From Burkholderiaceae bacterium (GTDB taxonomy: Bacteria; Pseudomonadota; Gammaproteobacteria; Burkholderiales; Burkholderiaceae_C): 37,407 nt of DNA. The stretch lies in assembly GCA_031277295.1 (NCBI GenBank), contig JAITMV010000274.1:1-37407 (forward strand). Direction: 5' to 3'. Both the position numbers and the translations under genes were made by a program. Of this stretch, positions 31,829 to 37,407 are shown one piece after another. Position 1 is the stretch's first letter, and each line of letters opens with the position of its first letter. The notes beneath the pieces are model-generated. The model saw only the letters and a program-made list of their open reading frames with translations, was not told the DNA's origin and made no database searches.

Positions 31829-32716
31829 ATGCAAGCCGCCTGGATGATCGCTGCCTCGTTTTTTTTCGCCGGTATGAGCGTGTGCATCAAATATGCCTCG
31901 TCCCATTTCAGCCCGCTGGAAATCGTCTGTTACCGCGGCGCCATCGGCATTGTTTTCATGTGGACGCTGGCGCGTTCGCGCGGCGTGAATCTGTACACCA
32001 GCGTGCCGATGATGCACGTGTGGCGCAACATCGTCGGCGTGGCGGCGCTGACGGCATGGTTTTACGCCATCGCCCACCTGCCGCTGGCCACCGCCATGAC
32101 GCTGAATTACATGAGCGGCGTATGGGTAGCGGCGTTCTTAATCAGCGGCACATTGCTAAGCGGCCGCGTTACCGACATTCGCCGCCAAGGGCCGCTGGTG
32201 CTGGCGGTCATGGCCAGCTTCGCCGGGGTAGTGATGATGCTGCGCCCGACGCTGGAACAAAACCAATTATTTGCCGGCCTGATCGGGCTGATGTCGGGAT
32301 TGATGTCGGCATTGGCCTACATCCAGGTAGCGGCGCTGGGGCGAGTGGGCGAGCCGGAGGCGCGCACAGTGTTTTACTTTTCGCTCGGAGCGATGCTGGC
32401 CGGTGGAGTAGGTATGTTTTTTTTCGACTTACACCCGCTCAATTCGGTGCAAGCGCTATGGCTGCTGCCGGTCGGCGTATTGGCAGCACTGGGGCAGTTG
32501 TGCATGACGCGCGCCTATACACAAGGAGCGACGATGGTAGTGGCCAACCTGCAATACTCGGGCATCGTATTTGCGGCGTTGTTCGGGCTGGCACTGTTTG
32601 GCGACCGGATTCCACTCATCGGCTGGCTGGGCATGGCCACCATCGTCGCCAGCGGCATCGTCGCCACCGTCCTGCGCGCTCGCGCGCTGCCCAATCCGCC
32701 CGCGGAAGAGCATTGA
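31829..32716 (+). CDS. EamA-family (DMT superfamily) transporter
   Basis: A 295-residue inner-membrane protein with about ten hydrophobic segments and two EamA repeats. The N-terminal AAWMIAASFFFAGMSVCIKYA and FSPLEIVCYRGAIGIV are typical of the RhaT/EamA group, and the second repeat ends ARALPNPPAEEH. The substrate is unknown. ATG 31829 was preferred to an upstream TTG. The gap before it contains GCTACTCAAAAAATAGC, a short A-rich stem-loop motif. Its stop lies 1 bp before the sulfurtransferase start, so the two are probably cotranscribed. Confidence 0.87.
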   Translation: MQAAWMIAASFFFAGMSVCIKYASSHFSPLEIVCYRGAIGIVFMWTLARSRGVNLYTSVPMMHVWRNIVGVAALTAWFYAIAHLPLATAMTLNYMSGVWVAAFLISGTLLSGRVTDIRRQGPLVLAVMASFAGVVMMLRPTLEQNQLFAGLIGLMSGLMSALAYIQVAALGRVGEPEARTVFYFSLGAMLAGGVGMFFFDLHPLNSVQALWLLPVGVLAALGQLCMTRAYTQGATMVVANLQYSGIVFAALFGLALFGDRIPLIGWLGMATIVASGIVATVLRARALPNPPAEEH

Positions 32717-32717
32717 C

Positions 32718-33581
32718 ATGGCCTACTACACCCACCTGATTTCCGCCGGCCAGTTGCAAGCGCTGCAAGCCGGCGGCGCGCCGCTGATGGTGTTCGACTG
32801 CAGTTTCGACTTGGCTGAGCCGGCCAAGGCCGATGCGGTATACGCCGAGCGGCACATCGCGGGCGCGCGGCAGGCGCATCTGGAGCGCGACCTCAGCGCC
32901 CATACTCCCACCGAAGCGCTCAACGGCGGCCGCCACCCATTGCCTCGGCGCGAGCAGTTCGCCGCCTGGTTGTCGCGCGTCGGCTTTACCAACGCCATGC
33001 AAGCCGTGGTGTACGACCGCAACGGCTGCAACTACTGCGCCCGCCTGTGGTGGATGCTGAAATGGGCCGGCCACGACGCCGTGGCGGTGCTCGACGGCGG
33101 CCTGCAAGCCTGGCAAGCGGCCGGCGGCGCGCTGGAATCTGGCTCGGCGCCCGACGTCGCGGCGGCGTCATTTCAACTCCGCCCCATGCTGCGCCGCTTG
33201 GCGCTAATCGACGAGATTGCGGCGCAATTGGGCAGTTCACGGCAAACGCTGATCGACGCCCGCGCCGCACCGCGCTTTCGCGGCGAGGTGGAACCGCTCG
33301 ACCCAGTTGCCGGCCACATCCCTGGCGCGCTGAACCGCCCGTTTAGCGACAACTTCGACGCCAACGGCTGCTTCAAGCCGCACGACCAGCTACGCTCCGA
33401 ATTCGAGCGTCTGCTGGCCGGGCGCGACCCCACCGGCGTAGTGAACTATTGCGGCAGTGGCGTCAGCGCTGTACCCAATGTGCTGGCAATGGAGCTGGCC
33501 GGCTACGCCCCCACAGCGTTGTACGGCGGCAGTTGGAGCGAGTGGAGCCGCACGCCCGGCCTGCCGGTAGCCAGGAATTGA
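32718..33581 (+). CDS. Sulfurtransferase (rhodanese / 3-mercaptopyruvate type)
   Basis: A 287-residue protein with two rhodanese domains. The C-terminal domain carries the active loop CGSGVSA with Cys245, the mercaptopyruvate-type loop as in SseA. The N-terminal domain (VVYDRNGCNYCARLWWMLKW) has no active-site cysteine in the loop, as usual for the structural half. Interdomain features such as RFRGEVEPLDPVAGHIPGA match the family. GGAAGAG precedes ATG 32718. A longer frame inside the EamA gene was rejected. Mercaptopyruvate versus thiosulfate as donor is inferred only from the loop. Confidence 0.9.
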   Translation: MAYYTHLISAGQLQALQAGGAPLMVFDCSFDLAEPAKADAVYAERHIAGARQAHLERDLSAHTPTEALNGGRHPLPRREQFAAWLSRVGFTNAMQAVVYDRNGCNYCARLWWMLKWAGHDAVAVLDGGLQAWQAAGGALESGSAPDVAAASFQLRPMLRRLALIDEIAAQLGSSRQTLIDARAAPRFRGEVEPLDPVAGHIPGALNRPFSDNFDANGCFKPHDQLRSEFERLLAGRDPTGVVNYCGSGVSAVPNVLAMELAGYAPTALYGGSWSEWSRTPGLPVARN

Positions 33582-33586
33582 TTGCC

Positions 33587-33752
33587 CTAGTACTCCGTTC
33601 CACCAAAAGGTTGACATGAAATCGCGTCTTTGTCCGTCATGCTGCGTTGCAAATCCTCGCAATACCACTCGGTATTGCTCCGGTTTGTGCCTTGCCTGAC
33701 GAACAAATCCATCGATTTCATTTGTCAACCTTTTGGTGGAACAGAGCACTAG
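33587..33752. mobile_element. MITE-like element A
   Basis: A 166-bp non-coding element with CTAG at both ends and long terminal inverted repeats. The left end reads CTAGTACTCCGTTCCACC then AAAAGGTTGACA; the right end reads the same inward with a few differences. Its core (33649-33698) matches 35164-35213 (inverted) and 37351-37400 by eye at 46 and 49 of 50 positions. The core holds AATACC/GGTATT, a 6-bp stem. It lies between the convergent sulfurtransferase and YihY genes and could act as a hairpin terminator. Confidence 0.8.
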
Positions 33753-33814
33753 GCGAGCATAGCAAGTCGGCCTTTGCAAAATTCATCCCAGATTTCCGAT
33801 TCGCTGACCTTGTC

Positions 33815-35098
33815 CTATGCGAGCGATCTGGCCTTGTCGCTCAGTATGTCCTGCAAGCGCAACTCGGCCAGCGGTCGCGCCGTCCATATGGCTTGCAGGG
33901 CGGCGGCGTCGCGGGGCAGTAGTAAGGCGCGCAGCAAAGGGAGCAGCGGTGTTGCGGTGGGGTCGGCCAGCAGGACGTGGCGGGGCACTTCGTTTTCGGT
34001 GCGGGTGGCCAGGGGGCCGATCCAGTCCAGCGTTTGCAGGGTATCAAGCGCGGCGGCCAGGTGCAGTGTGTCGGTGCGCAGCGCGGTGGCCAGTTGCGCT
34101 TGTGTCTGGCCGTGTTCGCCGCGCGCGCGGGCGCGTTGCAGTTGTTGCACGATTTCAAGCGCCAGTTGAAAGTCCCACCCCGGTGTGCCGCCGTGCCGCA
34201 GGTTTTTGTGTTTCATGCCGCGCAGCAAGCTGGGCAGGTAGGCAGCGATGATGGCGCCGCATAGCACGATCATCCACGACAGATAAATCCACAGCAGCAA
34301 AATCGGCACCGTGGCAAACGCGCCGTAGATGACCGAATAGGTGGGGATGCGGCCCAGGTACCAGCCCAATGCCTGCCGCGCCAGTGTCAGGCCCAGACAT
34401 GCCAGCAGCCCGCCTGCGCCGGCATCGCGCCAGCGCACTGGGGTGTTGGGGACGTAGCGATACAGTAGTGTCAACGTGCCGCCGAGCAGCAGGAATTGCA
34501 TCAGCGCGAAGCCGGCGCGGATGCCGCCGGGCATGTTTGCCAGCCCCGGTACCCAGCCGCGCGAGCGCGTGAGCACGTAGGACATGGCGGCAGCGCTGGC
34601 GGCCATGACCAGCGGCCCGAGCGTGAGCATGGCCCAGTAGACCAGCACGCGCTGGCCGATGGGGCGCTGGCGCCGCACGCGCCAGATGTCGTTGAGCGTG
34701 CGGTCGATGGTCAGCACCAGCGACACGGCGGTAAAGGTGAAGAACGCCAAACCGGTGATGCCCAAGGCGCCGGCTTTGCTGGCAAACTGGGTCAGGTATT
34801 CCATGACGTTGTTGGCAATGCCGGCTGGAATCAGGCTGTGGGTCAGCCACCGTTGCAGCGATACTTGCAAGCGGCTGAACAATGGAAAGGCGGTGAACAC
34901 CGACAGCACCACCGTGAATAGCGGCACCAGCGCCAGCGTGGTGGTGAAGGTCAGTGAACTGGCCGATAGACCCAGCCGGTCTTGCCTGAAGCGCGCCCAC
35001 AGCATTGCCAGCGTTGGAAAGATATGGAGTTGCCGCACGTTTTGCTTGAAGGCATGGACGGTGCTGGTAAGCCGTTGTCGGGGCGCTTTCAGGTTCAT
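33815..35098 (-). CDS. YihY / UPF0761 family inner membrane protein
   Basis: A 427-residue protein with about six membrane segments of the YihY (formerly RNase BN-like) family. Family blocks are LGLSASSLTFTTTLALVPLFTVVLS, GITGLAFFTFTAVSLVLTIDRTLNDIW, YSVIYGAFATVPILLLWIYLSW and LCGAIIAAYLPSLL. A soluble C-terminal extension of about 110 residues, with a winged-helix-like look (ARGEHGQTQAQLATALRTD), is common in betaproteobacteria. ATG 35098 (MNLKAPRQRLTSTV) was chosen. The longer frame to 35224 reads into MITE B and gives a false N-terminus. Function unknown; the old RNase name is not supported. Confidence 0.88.
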   Translation of the reverse strand: MNLKAPRQRLTSTVHAFKQNVRQLHIFPTLAMLWARFRQDRLGLSASSLTFTTTLALVPLFTVVLSVFTAFPLFSRLQVSLQRWLTHSLIPAGIANNVMEYLTQFASKAGALGITGLAFFTFTAVSLVLTIDRTLNDIWRVRRQRPIGQRVLVYWAMLTLGPLVMAASAAAMSYVLTRSRGWVPGLANMPGGIRAGFALMQFLLLGGTLTLLYRYVPNTPVRWRDAGAGGLLACLGLTLARQALGWYLGRIPTYSVIYGAFATVPILLLWIYLSWMIVLCGAIIAAYLPSLLRGMKHKNLRHGGTPGWDFQLALEIVQQLQRARARGEHGQTQAQLATALRTDTLHLAAALDTLQTLDWIGPLATRTENEVPRHVLLADPTATPLLPLLRALLLPRDAAALQAIWTARPLAELRLQDILSDKARSLA

Positions 35099-35111
35099 GG
35101 CCGCTATGATC

Positions 35112-35276
35112 CTAGTGTCCTGGGTTAGAAGTTCGTGAACAAAAAATCTGCCGAAATCAGTGCCAGGCAAGGCGCAAACCGCAGCAATACTGCGTGGTAT
35201 TGCGAGGATTTGCTTGCGCCGCATGGCGCTGATTCTCGGTAGATTTTGTTTGCGAACTTCTAACCCAGGACACTAG
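35112..35276. mobile_element. MITE-like element B
   Basis: A 165-bp element with CTAG ends and terminal arms CTAGTGTCCTGGGTTAGAAG, then TTCG, at both sides in inverted orientation. The core (35164-35213) is the reverse complement of the cores of elements A and C with 3-4 differences in 50. Its arms differ from A and C, so it is a separate subfamily. It lies 14 bp upstream of the YihY start and shares a few end bases with the next element. Confidence 0.8.
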
Positions 35277-35416
35277 ACTCCGCAGTTGACCGCTTGCTAC
35301 CTCCAAGAAAACCTCATGGACACTGACGTTCCGTGCTTGGATCACCTTCACCTCTTAGGTGACCGCGCTACGCACCCGATCAGGCCGCCCTCGGGCGCGT
35401 CCAACTGCGGAGTCTA
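35274..35416. repeat. Inverted-repeat mobile-like element, short copy
   Basis: A 143-bp element with perfect 15-bp arms TAGACTCCGCAGTTG (35274-35288) and CAACTGCGGAGTCTA (35402-35416). It shares GCAGTTGACCGCTTG, CGCTACGCACCCGATCAGGC (35366-35385) and CTCGGGCGCG (35390-35399) with 24529-24769, and has the same internal hairpin position (TCACCT-AGGTGA). It ends 5 bp before the DUF2069 start and its arm carries the GGAG nearest that start. Confidence 0.75.
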
Positions 35417-35421
35417 AGCTG

Positions 35422-35838
35422 ATGCCAGCGCCCATGTTCGATTCTGCCGCCCTGCCTTGCTCTGCCACGTCCGCCGTGCGGGCAACGCGCGCGGCGGCGG
35501 TGCTCAGTCTGCTGGCGCTGATTGCGCTGTGCTTGGCGTGGGAGTTGTGGCTAGCGCCGTTGCGACCGGGCGGGTCGTGGCTGGTGTTGAAGACGCTGCC
35601 GCTGTTGCTGCCGCTGCCCGGACTGCTGAAGTGCCGCATGTTCACCTACCGCTGGGTGGCGCTGTTCGTGTGGCTGTATTTCATTGAGGGTGTGGTGCGT
35701 GCATACGGCGACGGGGGATTGTCATCGCGGCTTGCCCTGTGTGAAGTGCTGTTGGTGCTGATACTGTTTGCCGCGTGCGCGGCGCACGTGCGTCTGCGTT
35801 TGCGCCATGGCAGGCGCGAGCAGCCTCCGTTTCAATAG
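35422..35838 (+). CDS. DUF2069 membrane protein
   Basis: A 138-residue protein with about four hydrophobic segments (VLSLLALIALCLAWELWLAP, TLPLLLPLPGLL, WVALFVWLYFIEGVVRA, ALCEVLLVLILFAACAAHV). It contains the family block LKCRMFTYRWVALFVWLYF. Function unknown; such proteins are small inner-membrane proteins of beta- and gammaproteobacteria. ATG 35422 was chosen; ATG 35434 is also possible. GGAG at 35409-35412 lies in the arm of the upstream element. A longer frame to 35359 reads into that element and was rejected. Confidence 0.8.
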   Translation: MPAPMFDSAALPCSATSAVRATRAAAVLSLLALIALCLAWELWLAPLRPGGSWLVLKTLPLLLPLPGLLKCRMFTYRWVALFVWLYFIEGVVRAYGDGGLSSRLALCEVLLVLILFAACAAHVRLRLRHGRREQPPFQ

Positions 35839-35846
35839 CTTTCAGC

Positions 35847-37268
35847 GTGACGAACCCGCTTTTCTCTTTGCCTGGCACGCTTGGCCGCATCGTGGGCGCC
35901 GCCCACGTGCTGACGGACGGTGATCTGAGCGGCTACGAACGTGATTGGCGCGGGCGCGAGCGTGGCCGCGCTCTGGCGGTGGTGTGTCCGGCCAACGTCG
36001 GCGAGGTGGCTGCCGTGGTGCGCGCGTGCGCCGCGCTTGGCGCGGCTATCGTGCCGCAGGGAGGCAACACCGGCTTGTCGGTCGGCTCCACTCCCGACGG
36101 CAGCGGCACGCAAGTCGTTCTGAGCCTGCGGCGTATGAACGCGGTGCGCGGTATTGATGCAGCCAATTTCGCTGTCACCGTCGAGGCTGGCTGCGTGCTG
36201 CAAGCGCTGCAAACCGCCACGCGTGAAGCGGGTTTTTTGTTTCCTTTGAGTTTGGCGGCTGAGGGCAGTTGCACCATTGGCGGCAATCTGGCTGCCAACG
36301 CGGGGGGCACGCAGGTGCTGCGCTACGGAAATGCGCGCGAGCTGTGCCTGGGGCTGGAAGTGGTGACGCCGCAAGGCGAGGTGTGGGACGGGCTAAGCGG
36401 GCTGCGCAAGGACAACACGGGCTACGACTTGCGCGATTTGTTCATCGGCAGCGAGGGCACGCTGGGCGTTATCACCGCCGCGACGCTAAAGCTGTATCCC
36501 CTGCCCGCGGCCCAACTCACCGCATGGGCGGCGGCGCCGTCCTTGCAGGCCGCTGTCGATCTGCTTGGGCTGGCGCAGCGGCAATTGGGCGCGGGGCTGA
36601 CCGGTTTCGAGGTTATGGGGCAGTTCGCCCTGAGTCTGGTGGAGAAACATTACCCACACCTGCGCCCGCCGTTGTATTGCGGTACGCCCTGGTGCGTGTT
36701 GCTTGAAAACTCTGACCATGAAAGCGAGGCCCACGCCCGCGCCCAATTCGAGCATTTGCTGCAAGCCGCGCTGGAGTCGGGCTGCGCCACCGACGCGGTG
36801 GTCGCCGAAAGCATCACGCAAGCCAAGACGCTGTGGCAGATCCGCGAAAGCATCCCGCTGGCGCAGGCCGCGGAAGGGCTGAATATCAAGCACGATATCA
36901 GCCTGCCGGTGTCGCGCATTCCCGCCTTCGTGACCGAGGCCGACACTCTGCTGGCGCACCGGATTCCCGGCGTGCGGCTGGTCAATTTCGGTCATCTGGG
37001 CGACGGCAACCTGCATTACAACGTGCAAGCCCCGCTCGGCGCGGATGCGGCACAATTTTTGCGCGAGCAGGAGGAGCGCGTCAACACCTTGGTGTTCGAC
37101 GCCGTGGCGCGGCATCAAGGCTCGATCAGTGCCGAGCACGGCATCGGCAGCCTGAAAGCGGCCAAGCTGCCGCGCTATAAACCCGCCGTGGCGCTGGATT
37201 TGATGCGCGCCATCAAACGGGCCATCGACCCGCGGGGCATCATGAATCCGGGGCGGGTGCTGCGATAG
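35847..37268 (+). CDS. FAD-linked oxidase, D-2-hydroxyacid dehydrogenase family
   Basis: A 473-residue flavoprotein of the GlcD / D-2-hydroxyglutarate / D-lactate dehydrogenase group. The FAD-binding PP-loop is VPQGGNTGLSVGSTPDGSG, followed by LSLAAEGSCTIGGNLAANAG and LRKDNTGYDLRDLFIGSEG. The C-terminal domain has LVNFGHLGDGNLHYNV, with the His and Asp/Asn metal and substrate residues, and SAEHGIGSLK. The substrate is not determined. GTG 35847 (8 bp after the DUF2069 stop) was chosen from family length; an upstream ATG at 35775 inside DUF2069 is open but gives an extra non-family N-terminus. The start is the least certain part. Confidence 0.88.
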   Translation: MTNPLFSLPGTLGRIVGAAHVLTDGDLSGYERDWRGRERGRALAVVCPANVGEVAAVVRACAALGAAIVPQGGNTGLSVGSTPDGSGTQVVLSLRRMNAVRGIDAANFAVTVEAGCVLQALQTATREAGFLFPLSLAAEGSCTIGGNLAANAGGTQVLRYGNARELCLGLEVVTPQGEVWDGLSGLRKDNTGYDLRDLFIGSEGTLGVITAATLKLYPLPAAQLTAWAAAPSLQAAVDLLGLAQRQLGAGLTGFEVMGQFALSLVEKHYPHLRPPLYCGTPWCVLLENSDHESEAHARAQFEHLLQAALESGCATDAVVAESITQAKTLWQIRESIPLAQAAEGLNIKHDISLPVSRIPAFVTEADTLLAHRIPGVRLVNFGHLGDGNLHYNVQAPLGADAAQFLREQEERVNTLVFDAVARHQGSISAEHGIGSLKAAKLPRYKPAVALDLMRAIKRAIDPRGIMNPGRVLR

Positions 37269-37288
37269 CCGTCTTGGTATGTCCCGTC

Positions 37289-37407
37289 CTAGTGCTCCGT
37301 TCCACCAAAACCCTTACATGAAATCGCGTCTTTGTCCGCCATGCTGCGTTGCAAATCCTCGCAATACCACTCGGTATTGCTCCGGTTTGCGCCTTGCCTG
37401 ACGAACA
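37289..37407. mobile_element. MITE-like element C, cut by the window end
   Basis: Begins CTAGTGCTCCGTTCCACC, nearly identical to the left end of element A. Its core (37351-37400) differs from that of A by a single base by eye. The right arm lies beyond the window. It follows the FAD-linked oxidase gene by 20 bp. Confidence 0.75.

Noticed and set aside
32571-32717. 49-residue extension of the sulfurtransferase
   Set aside because: It overlaps the end of the transporter gene in another frame, and the family N-terminus starts at 32718.
35099-35224. N-terminal extension of the YihY-family protein by 42 residues
   Set aside because: The extension is translated MITE B sequence; the family start MNLKAPRQ lies at 35098.
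35274-35416. Integron attC site
   Set aside because: The ends are GTT...AAC inward rather than the attC order RYYYAAC...GTTRRRY, and there is no integrase or cassette array.
35359-35421. Upstream start of the DUF2069 gene
   Set aside because: The extra 21 codons lie within the inverted-repeat element and are shared in sequence with the unrelated 24529-24769 element.

Overview
The window looks like a Burkholderiales (betaproteobacterial, Comamonadaceae-like) chromosome segment. The evidence is the high GC content and the gene order bamB-der-hfq-hflX-hflK-hflC-hisZ-purA. The pyruvate dehydrogenase cluster also fits, with lipoyl domains on both E2 and E3. The genus cannot be fixed from the sequence alone.

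Left part (1-10.4 kb): a decayed IS4-family transposase abuts the old end of a type I-C CRISPR array of 25 repeats and 24 spacers. Next come the leader and a complete minus-strand I-C cas operon in the order cas3-cas5c-cas8c-cas7-cas4-cas1-cas2. Array and operon are co-directional: the canonical repeat reads on the minus strand and the leader lies between cas2 and the newest repeat. Inside cas8c, a strong Shine-Dalgarno and ATG would yield a 123-residue Cas11c small subunit. A decayed second copy of the Cas3 HD N-terminus lies between lpdA and the intact cas3.

Middle part (10.4-20.7 kb): aceE-aceF-lpdA (pyruvate dehydrogenase) is on the minus strand, upstream of and co-directional with the cas operon, with no convincing terminator between them. 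A GC-rich palindromic repeat is embedded in the aceF linker. uvrA and plsY follow on the same strand.

Right part (20.7-37.4 kb): a plus-strand run of core genes covers envelope assembly (yfgM-like, bamB), ribosome biogenesis and stress GTPases (der, hflX), RNA chaperone hfq, the membrane protease regulators hflK/hflC, hisZ, purA and a phosphoribosyltransferase. It continues with an EamA transporter and a sulfurtransferase, then a minus-strand YihY-type membrane protein, a DUF2069 membrane protein and an FAD-linked oxidase.

Small non-coding inverted-repeat elements occupy many intergenic gaps on the right. Three share a near-identical 50-bp core (33587-33752, 35112-35276, 37289 to the window end). 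Two others share arms and an internal block (24529-24769, 35274-35416). A third pair of palindromic elements precedes der and purA. Most of the first two groups carry CTAG at their ends, and several elements sit so close to start codons that they supply or displace the ribosome-binding site. The less ordinary content is the internal cas11c, the cas3 remnant, the change in CRISPR repeat boundary along the array, and this element load.
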